Positions 1 to 9,000 of a stretch of 64,000 bases of DNA are shown here, piece after piece. The first letter of the stretch is position 1, and every line of letters starts with the position of its first letter. The position numbers and the translations under genes were made by a program. This DNA is from Desulfobulbaceae bacterium (GTDB lineage: Bacteria; Desulfobacterota; Desulfobulbia; Desulfobulbales; SURF-16): the NCBI GenBank assembly GCA_020444175.1, contig JAHLLM010000001.1, forward strand, positions 1 through 64,000, in the 5' to 3' direction. The notes below the pieces were generated by a model that was given only the letters and a program-made list of their open reading frames with translations, was not told the DNA's origin and made no database searches.

Positions 1-76
1 ACCATCCGCCAACGCAATATCAACAAGTTACATACTTGTCGGCGGCGGTTGAGGGTTTTTTTACGAAACCGTCAAA
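1..76 (-). repeat. Family C inverted-repeat element, truncated by window start
   Basis: This stretch matches the right two thirds of the roughly 105-bp family C element also found near 28.8, 33.7 and 47.2 kb. It carries the conserved core with ATATCAACAAGTTACA and ends in the terminal motif TTTTTACGAAACCGTCAAA. The left end lies outside the window. It sits downstream of the AEC transporter gene and codes for nothing recognisable. Confidence 0.85.
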
Positions 77-150
77 CTTAAGATGTTCCTGACTTTCCAC
101 GATGACAACCTACCGAAACAACTCTTCCATTAAAAAAATGTAAAAAGGCA

Positions 151-1083
151 CTAATAAAAGAAATTAAAAAGAGATAAAACCAGGGGCATGCTGACTATGG
201 AAAGGCAGGTCTGGGCCGTAATGATTCCCGACATGACCCGACTGTCTCCTCCGAGCTGGCGGGCCAGGATAAATGACAGGGCTGAACCTGGAAGTGCGGC
301 AAAAAGGATGGCCACTGTGGCGGCTTCAGTTTGGACACCGAAAAGGCGGCAGGAGAAAAACATAAGAACAGGCAGCACCAGAAGTTTCATGAGGCAGGCC
401 ATGGCGATGGTCAATCTGGCTGACTGAAAAACCTTAAACTCAAGACCAGCGCCCACGGTGAGAAGTCCGATGGGCAGGGCGGCTTTGCCCAGAATTGCCA
501 TAAAATCCGCCAGAGGCGAAATAATTTTCACCTGCAAAAAATTAAGAGAAATCCCCAGAACACAGGCAATGACGATTGGATTTTTCAAAATGGACACAAC
601 AAGCGTGCCCCATCCATTGCTGCCACCAGATTTCCTGCCAAACCGCAAAAGCACGGCAACGCATAACACATTGACCAGAGGTATGAGTGTGGCCATGATG
701 ACTGCGGCAACCAGCATGCCGGAGTCACCAAGAGCAAAGAGAATAATCGTCAGACCGATATAGGTGTTAAAACGTATGGTGCCCTGGAAAACGGAAGTAA
801 AAGCCGGTCCGTCCCTGGTTATCTTTTGACCGAACAGCACCAGCAGGGCGCTGGTCAGAAGAAAGCAGCAAAGCACGGCAGCAATGAGGGTCCATAAATC
901 AAAGCCAGCCGTCTTTGCCGTGGAAATCTTCAAAACAAGAAGAGCAGGAAAAAGAATATAATAGGTTATCTGCTCTGCCGCAGGCCAGAATCTTTCCCCC
1001 GGAAACCCTGAACTTCTCAATACAAATCCCAGTAAAATTATGCCGAAAATGGGCGTATATGTCTGCAGAAGAGGGATTTCCAT
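151..1083 (-). CDS. AEC (auxin efflux carrier) family transporter
   Basis: A 310-residue, very hydrophobic protein with about ten predicted membrane segments arranged as two halves. This is the length and pattern of the AEC family (PF03547), inner-membrane carriers of small organic acids such as malate or malonate. The opening residues MEIPLLQTYTPIFGIILLGF and the C-terminal ALPGSALSFILARQ stretch fit the family, in which a conserved Asn/Gly-rich region lies near the end. The start ATG at 1083 gives a typical N-terminus. It is divergent from the operon at 1246. The substrate cannot be told from sequence. Family assignment is firm, physiological role unknown. Confidence 0.88.
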   Translation of the reverse strand: MEIPLLQTYTPIFGIILLGFVLRSSGFPGERFWPAAEQITYYILFPALLVLKISTAKTAGFDLWTLIAAVLCCFLLTSALLVLFGQKITRDGPAFTSVFQGTIRFNTYIGLTIILFALGDSGMLVAAVIMATLIPLVNVLCVAVLLRFGRKSGGSNGWGTLVVSILKNPIVIACVLGISLNFLQVKIISPLADFMAILGKAALPIGLLTVGAGLEFKVFQSARLTIAMACLMKLLVLPVLMFFSCRLFGVQTEAATVAILFAALPGSALSFILARQLGGDSRVMSGIITAQTCLSIVSMPLVLSLFNFFY

Positions 1084-1245
1084 CTACTGTTTCTCTTTCC
1101 ATTTATTACTGCTGTTTCAGTTGCATTAGACATTCAATTTAGCATCATGATATGATGCCACTATAAACACTCTCTTTATGGAATATCAAAATTTATTTGT
1201 ATTTCCAAGTAACTAAAAGCTGCACCTCAATCCAAAAGGCACCCA

Positions 1246-1860
1246 ATGAATGACCGGCTCCAAGAACTGCTCTTGAAAATAAAGCAGCTTGAAAATGAAC
1301 TCCTTGTTGAAATCCAGAAAAAAGAAAAAGAGTACTTCTACGAAATCAGGGACAAAAAAGTTTATTTTGAGAAGGAAATCAAGAAGCAGAACAGGAAACT
1401 GGTAAAAAAGATTCACCGTTACCTGCGCGACGCTCCCCTTCTCAACATTCTCACCGCCCCTTTTATCTGGTCATGCGTGCTTCCCGCTCTGTTGCTTGAT
1501 CTTTTTGTCACCGTCTACCAGGCAATTTGTTTTCCGGTCTATTCGATTCCAAAGGTCAAACGGGATGATTACATTATTATTGACCGCCAATACCTCAGTT
1601 ATCTGAATTTAATTGAAAAAATAAATTGCTGTTACTGCGGCTATTTTAACGGACTCATTTCCTATGTTCAGGAAATAGCAGCGCGCACGGAACAGTACTG
1701 GTGCCCCATTAAACATGCCCGCAAAACCAAGGTTATCCATAGCCGCTATAAAAAATTCTTCGATTATGGAGATGCTGCCCATTTCCGGCGGGAAAACAAA
1801 AAGGTGAGGAAATCATTTAATGATGTAAAGTTACAACAGGGTAAATATAACCTCCAATGA
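1246..1860 (+). CDS. Conserved hypothetical, coiled-coil and Cys-containing membrane-associated protein
   Basis: A 204-residue protein of no family I can name. Residues 1-60 are highly charged (Glu/Lys/Gln rich) and predicted to form a coiled coil. Residues 65-100 are hydrophobic with one or two possible membrane passes (LLNILTAPFIWSCVLPALLL). Next come a cysteine pair region (NCCYCGYFNGL) and a further CPIKHAR motif, which could bind metal. The basic C-terminus ends at a TGA that overlaps the next gene's ATG by 4 bp (ATGA), so translation is likely coupled to the antiporter gene. An accessory role to the antiporter is an inference from this coupling only. Confidence 0.75.
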   Translation: MNDRLQELLLKIKQLENELLVEIQKKEKEYFYEIRDKKVYFEKEIKKQNRKLVKKIHRYLRDAPLLNILTAPFIWSCVLPALLLDLFVTVYQAICFPVYSIPKVKRDDYIIIDRQYLSYLNLIEKINCCYCGYFNGLISYVQEIAARTEQYWCPIKHARKTKVIHSRYKKFFDYGDAAHFRRENKKVRKSFNDVKLQQGKYNLQ

Positions 1861-3128
1861 ATTTTGCATCTCTGGATATCTCGGTACTGACTCTGCTGGG
1901 ACTTGTTGCCCTGACAGGTTTCTATATGGGCCGTGGAGCGCAACATCTGAAGCTGCCGGCCCTGATAGGATATCTTTTTTGCGGCGCTGTGGCAGGACCT
2001 TCCGTTTTGGGCATAATGACGTCGCACGCAATGGAGACTCTGTCTTTTCTTCCCCAGCTTGGCCTTGGTTTTGTTGCCCTTACCATTGGCTCGGAACTCA
2101 GCATATCATCTCTCAAACGATTGGGAAGCGGCATAATCACCATCATTCTGGCTGAATCCTTTCTTGCCTTTCTGCTTTGCGCAGCCCTGCTTTTTCTCTG
2201 GACACGAGACCTGCCGCTGTCAATTATTCTGGGGTCCCTCGCCCCTGCCAGCGCCCCTGCCGGCACTGTTGCCGTTATTCAAGAGGTCAGGGCGAGAGGC
2301 AGCCTCACCAAGGCACTTTATGCCGTGGTTGGTTTTGATGACGGCCTTGCTGTTATAATCTTCGGATTTGCCATGGCGATTGCCAAAATGGTGCTTCTGT
2401 GGGAATCAAGCAGCCTTTCCCCGCATTTTTTCCAGGCAGATCTGCTTTATCCGGTTGTGGAGATTTTTTTCAGTCTTCTTCTCGGACTCATGGCTGCCTT
2501 CCCCTTTTGCTGCCTGGTCAAGAATCTTAGAGATTCCAGAGATATACTTATCATTCTTGTCGGCTTCATCTTCCTGACCACCGGCCTGGCAATCCGTCTT
2601 GACCTGTCTCTTATTCTTGCCAATATGACGGTCGGCTTTATTCTGGTCAACAGCAGAGAAGGAACCCTTGTGCAGAGGGTACGCGAGCCGCTCATGACAA
2701 TCATGCCACTGGTATATGTTTTCTTTTTCTTCCTGGCAGGCGCCCACCTTGACCTGAAGGCGCTTTCCGCCCTGGGCGGCATAGGCATGCTTTATATAGC
2801 AGGGAGAGTTATCGGGAAAATAATCGGCGTCCATCTTGGAGCCACATGGGGCAATGTTGATCCGAAAATAAAAAAATATCTTGGCCTGGGCATACTTTCC
2901 CAGGCAGGAGTCGCCATAGGCCTCTCTTTAATAGCCAAAAGCAAACTGACGCAACTTGCCGTGGCAAATGATTTCAGCCGGGCCATGTCGCTTGGAGTCA
3001 CGGTCTTGACAACCATAACGGCAACATCACTTTTTTTTGAAATTGCCGGACCCATTTGCACCAGATTTGCCCTCTTCAAGGCTGGAGAAATCCCGCACCC
3101 ATCCGGAAAAGGAAAGAAAAAACAATGA
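1857..3128 (+). CDS. Kef-type cation:proton antiporter (CPA2 family)
   Basis: A 423-residue polytopic membrane protein with about twelve hydrophobic segments and the Na+/H+ exchanger fold (PF00999). Family-like features are GYLFCGAVAGPSVLG near residue 37 and FDDGLAVIIFGFAMA around residue 162, an acidic pair in a membrane helix as expected for the ion site. The KefB-type TrkA-N/RCK regulatory tail is absent. The gene overlaps both neighbours by 4 bp (ATGA at 1857 and ATGA at 3125), so the three are probably one translationally coupled operon. The downstream CBS protein may supply the missing nucleotide-sensing function (inference). Ion specificity (K+ or Na+) cannot be decided. Confidence 0.88.
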   Translation: MNFASLDISVLTLLGLVALTGFYMGRGAQHLKLPALIGYLFCGAVAGPSVLGIMTSHAMETLSFLPQLGLGFVALTIGSELSISSLKRLGSGIITIILAESFLAFLLCAALLFLWTRDLPLSIILGSLAPASAPAGTVAVIQEVRARGSLTKALYAVVGFDDGLAVIIFGFAMAIAKMVLLWESSSLSPHFFQADLLYPVVEIFFSLLLGLMAAFPFCCLVKNLRDSRDILIILVGFIFLTTGLAIRLDLSLILANMTVGFILVNSREGTLVQRVREPLMTIMPLVYVFFFFLAGAHLDLKALSALGGIGMLYIAGRVIGKIIGVHLGATWGNVDPKIKKYLGLGILSQAGVAIGLSLIAKSKLTQLAVANDFSRAMSLGVTVLTTITATSLFFEIAGPICTRFALFKAGEIPHPSGKGKKKQ

Positions 3129-3598
3129 GCGCATCACCACAAAAAAACAGTTACGGCACCATAGAGGAGATTATTGGGCAACAGCCCGAGCGTCCGCTTC
3201 CCCTGATCAATGCGACCTCGTCTGTGGCCGAGGTTATTGACGCCTTCATCACATCCTGCCACTCAAGACTGCTCTATGTGGTCGACGATCAGAACAAACT
3301 GCAGGGTGTTATTTCCCTCGGCCACCTGGCACGACATATCTTTTTCCACTATCACGACCATCATGTTGACACAAGGCACCTCATCAGCATGGCGGTATCA
3401 GAAACTGCCGGCGACCTCATGCAGAGGAAACCCCTTTATGCAGAGCTGGCAGAAAATGTTGAGGATGTACTGCAGCGCATGATCAGCCACAATGTCAAAG
3501 AAATCCCTATTGTGGACACCGATCATAAGGTTAAGGCAGATCTCACCATGGTTGACATACTGAAACAGCATAAAGCCCGCAAAGGCTCTGAATTCTGA
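3125..3598 (+). CDS. CBS-domain pair protein
   Basis: A 157-residue soluble protein made of two CBS motifs (roughly residues 15-70 and 95-150), for example LLYVVDDQNKLQGVISLGHL and KEIPIVDTDHKVKADLTMVD. CBS pairs bind adenine nucleotides or related ligands and gate transporters or enzymes. The frame is open further upstream, to 3056. The ATG at 3125 is preferred because it follows a purine-rich GGAAAGAAAAAAC and overlaps the antiporter stop (ATGA). The context suggests it senses energy state for the antiporter encoded just upstream. The two proteins together resemble a transporter with a split-off regulatory domain. Confidence 0.85.
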   Translation: MSASPQKNSYGTIEEIIGQQPERPLPLINATSSVAEVIDAFITSCHSRLLYVVDDQNKLQGVISLGHLARHIFFHYHDHHVDTRHLISMAVSETAGDLMQRKPLYAELAENVEDVLQRMISHNVKEIPIVDTDHKVKADLTMVDILKQHKARKGSEF

Positions 3599-3720
3599 AA
3601 CATTTTACGACTAACACTGTTTGCATGGAAAGTTCGTCTCAAATGCAAATCCAAAACCGTGTTCAATGATTAAATTATATTGTTTGTTTTTTTGTGGCTT
3701 TTAATTTCGTATTTGCCTCT

Positions 3721-3863
3721 ATACAATTCTCAGTAGCCCCCCTAGACTCCCGCCTCCGCGGGAGTGACGGCGGGCTTGGTTATGTCATTCCCGCGGAGGC
3801 GGGAATCCAGTATTGGAAACTTGGCAACAGGAAAGTGGCAATTTTTAACTGAGAATTGTTTAT
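3721..3863. repeat. Nested inverted-repeat element (GC-rich hairpin inside AT-rich ends)
   Basis: The ends are inverted copies of ACAATTCTCAGT (3723-3734 and 3848-3859). Inside lies a near-perfect GC-rich hairpin (3746-3768 against 3784-3807) built on CCCGCCTCCGCGGGA, of the common bacterial Cys/Gly-free extragenic palindrome type. The rest of the 3599-4084 intergenic space shows no gene. The outer 12-mer recurs at 28982-28993, which suggests that a mobile element ends there too. Confidence 0.7.
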
Positions 3864-4084
3864 AAGCATAATTTCGTATTTGTTTCGTTTTTCGATATTC
3901 ATGCATGAAATTTGAACAATTTCCACTCCTTCAAATTCGGCAGATCATCACCGACAAACATCGATTTTAACCTTGCCGCTTCATCCTATCTAAAACTTGT
4001 GTATTTTGTTTTCTCCTGTGATAAAATGAAACATAAGCAACCTGCAAATCAAGGATAAATACATGTGCACTTTGCCTTTTACCA

Positions 4085-5896
4085 ATGAATCTTGGCGACT
4101 ATTTAAATAAAAACGACTTTTTCAAGCACCTGAACCTGACTCAGGAAGAGCGGGATGAACTTATTCGCCTCATTGAAAAAGATTATCTTCTCGATTTTCT
4201 TTCTTCGCTTATCCAGCAATCCGAAGAAATTCTTGCCATTGATCCGCACCTTCCCAGGAAAAAAATCCTGGAGATTGCCGCCGAAAACATTGTGCGCGAT
4301 CTCGCTGCCGAGGCTGCTTCGATTCGCCTCTTTGACCCGAAATCATTTAAAATGCTTACTTTCGGGGCCGCCAACCTGAAAGAATGTGAACGCACTGTGG
4401 CCATACCGGTAAAAAAATCAATTGCCGGCAGGGTTGTGGAGGAAAACAGAAGCATCATAGTGCCAAGCATCATGAAAAACCCTCTTTACAAAGAAAAAAA
4501 GATCGTGGTCCAGAAAGGCTTTCACTCCTTAATTGCCGTACCGCTCCGAATGCCGAGCTTTGTTGGCTCAAGTGACGATCTTTTAGGATCACTGCAGATT
4601 TATTATAAAGAAGATGACCGTCATTTCAGCAAACACGAAATCATACGAGCAGAAGCGCTTGCCCGCCGCGTAAGCTATGTCATGGCCAAAAAACGTATCA
4701 TCGACATGAAGGCCTTAAATGACAAAAAAGAGGCAATTACCGATAAGATTTTTATCAAACTCAGCAACAGGGAAGGCGTCAAGCTGAAGGACATCTTTAA
4801 TCTGCTCATCCCTGAACTTGAAGAACTGATTCAATTGCACAGCTGCTCACTCTTTACCCTTTCAAGCGACCAGAAGAGTATCCGGCAGGAAGCGGCATAC
4901 CCCCAGGACCGTGCCTATCACGAAAGCAGCCATCTCTTTACCCTGGACCATCATGACTACTTCTGGGCCACTGTACACGGCTCAAAGCAATATGCCGATA
5001 TGCCCTATGAGAGAATTGATACCTCGTATGTGCTCATTAAAGACCCGTTCAAAAGTACTTTGGTCAGCCCCGGCCTGAAGGAGTTTGTCAAAAAAGAACA
5101 GATTCATTCCATCCTGCTGGTGCCCATGCGGGCTGCAACCGAAACCCGCCATATTCTCTGCTATTTTGCCACCCAGCAAAAACAATATTTTAGCGAGGAC
5201 GAAATTGAACTTCTAACTTTTTTCGGCAAGGAAATCATGAAGGCCTTGCGGCTTGAATTTCTGGGTGACATGCTGCATGACTTTAAAAATCCGGCAGTGG
5301 CAGTGGCAGGGCTCGCGGCCCGCAGCCGGAAACTGCTTGACAGCGAAGACTTGAACAAAATTCGAGACAAGCTTATCTCCTACCAGGATGTTGTTGTCAG
5401 AGAAACGGCCAGGCTGCAGGACCTGATGGCCCTGACAATGACTGAAGAGGGGCGCAAAGAAGAAATTGACCTGGGAAAAATTGCCGCGGAACGCTTTGAC
5501 CTGAATCGCCATGTCATCGAAGAGACAAAGAACAACTCTATTCGTGTCGAACCACCCGCCTGTGAAGACAACCTCATTATACTCTCCAGCCGGCAGGGCC
5601 TTGAGCGGATACTTGACAATCTCCTGAGCAACGCCACAAAAGCCATTCCCGAAACCGGAGGCTATATTGAGATGCGTTGCTTTTCAGCAGAAAAAATGGC
5701 GGTGCTGGAAATAAAAAATTCAGGTGAAATCCCCCAAGACCAGCTGGCCCTGATTAAAAAGGGAACCGTCATAGGACGCGGCCTGAACATCATCTCCCGT
5801 TTTACCCACAATAATCAGGGCAATTTCGATATTTCATCGGAACACGGTTTAACGACCATTTGCATAAAGCTGCCTCTTCATCGCACCTCATCCTAG
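4085..5896 (+). CDS. Soluble GAF-domain sensor histidine kinase
   Basis: A 603-residue cytoplasmic kinase with no membrane segment. An N-terminal GAF domain (about residues 50-200) holds SIRLFDPKSFKMLTFGAANL and SIAGRVVEENRSIIVPS. A second GAF-like region follows (about 220-385), then a HisKA-type H-box HDFKNPAVAV with the phospho-acceptor His near residue 398. The C-terminal HATPase has an N-box (LDNLLSNATKAI) and a shortened G-box region (GRGLNIISRF). It autophosphorylates in response to an unknown intracellular or gaseous ligand. No response regulator is adjacent, so it is an orphan. The nearest candidate partner in the window, a stand-alone receiver at 59.8 kb, is far away. Confidence 0.87.
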   Translation: MNLGDYLNKNDFFKHLNLTQEERDELIRLIEKDYLLDFLSSLIQQSEEILAIDPHLPRKKILEIAAENIVRDLAAEAASIRLFDPKSFKMLTFGAANLKECERTVAIPVKKSIAGRVVEENRSIIVPSIMKNPLYKEKKIVVQKGFHSLIAVPLRMPSFVGSSDDLLGSLQIYYKEDDRHFSKHEIIRAEALARRVSYVMAKKRIIDMKALNDKKEAITDKIFIKLSNREGVKLKDIFNLLIPELEELIQLHSCSLFTLSSDQKSIRQEAAYPQDRAYHESSHLFTLDHHDYFWATVHGSKQYADMPYERIDTSYVLIKDPFKSTLVSPGLKEFVKKEQIHSILLVPMRAATETRHILCYFATQQKQYFSEDEIELLTFFGKEIMKALRLEFLGDMLHDFKNPAVAVAGLAARSRKLLDSEDLNKIRDKLISYQDVVVRETARLQDLMALTMTEEGRKEEIDLGKIAAERFDLNRHVIEETKNNSIRVEPPACEDNLIILSSRQGLERILDNLLSNATKAIPETGGYIEMRCFSAEKMAVLEIKNSGEIPQDQLALIKKGTVIGRGLNIISRFTHNNQGNFDISSEHGLTTICIKLPLHRTSS

Positions 5897-6014
5897 TTCT
5901 GTTCCGGCAGGCCGGTTTCCCTTAAAGGAACTGGGTGGGGCCAAATTTTAGGGATCATATTCTGGCCGCACCCCGTTTTACATCCACTCTTTCAATAAAA
6001 ACGAAGAATACAGC

Positions 6015-9000
6015 TTATTCCCCAATTTTGCCAAAGTCACCGACAAAGGCGGCAATGTCTGCCGCATCAACCACGTTGTCAAGGTTGATATCCGCGGCTG
6101 AACTTTCGCCAGGTCCAAGGGGTCCGTAATCACTGGCATAAGCCGAGATGAAGAGGGCGATATCCTTGCCGTCGTGGTCGTTGTCAGCATCAATATCGGA
6201 AAACACGTAACAGGACGCTTCATCAACCAGTCCGTCACAGTCATTGTCTTCACCGTCGCAGACCTCCTGTTCAGGCGCAATAACCCCGGCATCACAGACC
6301 ACATCCATGCCGTCGGGCTGACAGGCGTAATATCCCGTATCAAAACAGATCCCGGTTCCCTGTGAGCATGGCTGGCCAAGCAGAGGAAAATCTTCATCCG
6401 TGTCGCCGTCGCAATCATTATCCGCCCCATCGCACAACTCAGCCGCAGGAGAGCCGGGAACAGCATCGCAAAGAACGTTGAGTCCGTCGCCACTGCAGAC
6501 CCAGGTCCCGGATTCAGCGCAGGAACCGACGCCTTCGGTGCAGCTCTGGCCGAGTGACGGAAAAGCATCGTCACTGCCGCCGATACAGTCGTTGTCACGG
6601 CCGTCGCAGACTTCCGTAGCTGCCGGGGAGACAGAGCTATCGCTGTCATCGCAGTCACCGCCTGCGGCAACATAGCCGTCCGGTTGTTCGCAGGCCCGGA
6701 TGAAGTCAGCCGGGTCTCCATATGTATCAAGATCACTGTCCCGGTAATAGGTCTGCAGGGCGCAGAAGCTCGCTGAAACTGCTCGGGCCTCCTGCATGGA
6801 CATCGTGCAGGTCAGTTCCGTGCCGCTGCAGGCATCGCTCCAGCCGACAAACTGCGAATCAGGGTCCGGGGCAGCAGTCAGGGTCACATCAGCACAGAGA
6901 CTTAACTCAACCGAGCAGGAGGAATCGCAGAGGAGCTCTCCCGGTTCACTTGTGACAACACCGCGCCCACTGCCTTCCACCGTCACGTCAAGGGGCAAGG
7001 TATCGCCGCTGCCTCCCTGATACTCAAAAGCCCCCATGTCACAGTGAGAATAACTGCCCGAACCGCTGTCCATTGTATTGGGATCATCAAAACGGCCATT
7101 GCCTCCCATGTCAAGGGAGGGAGCCGTGCTGCCGAAGCCGGCATCAATGGCTGCGGAGCACTGCAGCAGGAAGAAATCCCCTGCCGTCGGATCCTGGTAG
7201 CGGGGGTCGGCGGCAATATTGCCGTCCGTTCCGGTTGGGTCCGTGAGCCCCAGGTAGTTCAGGCCGCTCGCAAAGACATTGTTATGGGAGAAGACACTGG
7301 TTGAACCAGTATTATCAAGCTGGATACCGGTCAATGTCGAATCACTGACAATATTGTTGACAAAGCTGTTTCCCGATCCTGCTTCATAAATGCCCACACT
7401 GTTTGCCCACAGTGTGTTGTTGATAAAAAGAATGGACTCCCAGCTGTAGTCGACGGAATAGGCGCAGCTCAACCCCACGGAACTCTGGGACACGATATTG
7501 TTATACACCCTGCAGTCCTGACCGCCGTATTCGAACAGGATACCGCCGTGCTGATGATCGGTGGAAATCTGACTCAAGATATTATTTTTGACAACAAAAC
7601 CCGTGGCGCTGAAATCCCGGGTATCTTCAATAAGACTGATGCCGTCCCCCTTAAAACCGATTACGTTGCGCATCTCGTTGCCGTCAACCTGGGAGTTGAG
7701 CACATTGCCGTAAAAGGTAATTCCCAGCATGGAGTAATTGCTTTCAACGAGCGAAGTCTGCAGATTCTCCAGATGATTCGCCGAGACAAAGGTTTCAGAT
7801 GTATCATCTTCAAAGAGAATGCCGGACCACTTGAGAGACTGACCATTTGCCGTGTCATCGCTTAAATCGCTCAGAATGTTGTTGCTGACAGTCACCGTGT
7901 CGGCCGGAGAATAAAAGATAACACCGGAATATTCTCCGGACAGATCGGTAAAAGAGTTCTCCTTGACCTCCAGATTAAAGACCGAATCCCAGAAGAGAAG
8001 ACCGTTGTAACCCAAATCCATTCCTGAAAAGCTGTTGCCACTTATCTGGCCCGTGGCGACCTCATCCCAGAAGATGAGCCCTGTTTCCCAGCCGCTCAGA
8101 TTACTGAAAATATTATCAGACACTGTAATGCCACTGACGTCTCCCCAGATGTGCATGCCACCACCACCGTCAAGATCGGCAAGGGTATTGCCATGGATGG
8201 TGAGGGAATCAGAATTATCCCAGAACATGATACCGTGTCCGCCTTCATAGAGGAAATCCGAAATCTCGTTTCCTTCCATGCCGACACCGCTTGCCGTATC
8301 CCAGAACTGGATGCCGGCGTACCACCAGTCATTATCTGTTCCGTCACCAGTGACCTGATTGTTGTTCACCCAGATGTCCGAGGCCGGGCCATACCAGTGC
8401 AGACCGGTCCAGGAGTCTATGAAAATATTGTTTTCCGCCGTAATGCCGTCAGCTTCCTCATTAAACTCCACACCACTGCCGCTGTCGTTGCCGATAAAGG
8501 TATTATTTCTGAAGCTGACGCCCAGGGCTTTATTATCAAACCAGACACCGCCGTAGTCATTGCCTGTCACCCTGTTTTCCTCAAAGATCAGGCCGGTGAT
8601 ATCCATATTGGCGATGAGTGCGCCCCAGGCGGCATTGGTGAAGGTAAAGCCGCGGATGGAAATATTTTCACTGCCGAATCTGCGCCGCCACTGAACGCCG
8701 TCCCAGCTTATAGGATTCAGAGCTGAGCCCATGACAAAGATAGTCGACTGACCGAATCCCCAGATGGAATCGATATGCTCATCATCAGGTGCTGTCATCT
8801 GAGTCCAGTCGGTGCCGTCATAATGGAGAATCGTGCCGTTGTTACCCACGGCATAGACATCATCCGCTGCCGTGCCCCAGACGTTGCGGAGCCACTCCGC
8901 AGTCGGGCAGGTCATGGCGGTCCAGGAGCTGCCGTCATAATGGAGAATCGTACCGTTGAGGCCAACGGTAAAAATATCGGAGCCTCCCGTGCCCCAGAGG

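Noticed and set aside
5933-5974. GC-rich hairpin between the histidine kinase and the beta-helix gene
   Set aside because: The GGTGGGGCCA/TGGCCGCACC stem has a mismatch and a long loop with no T-run; too weak to call a terminator.
5978-6736. 252-residue minus-strand frame overlapping the end of the beta-helix gene
   Set aside because: It lies in a different frame of the MopE-like repeats, and its low-complexity Thr/Ala/Met-rich sequence is typical of a shadow.
8151-8726. Long plus-strand frames inside the beta-helix gene
   Set aside because: They are antisense shadows of repeat-rich coding sequence; no ribosome site and no protein-like motifs of their own.
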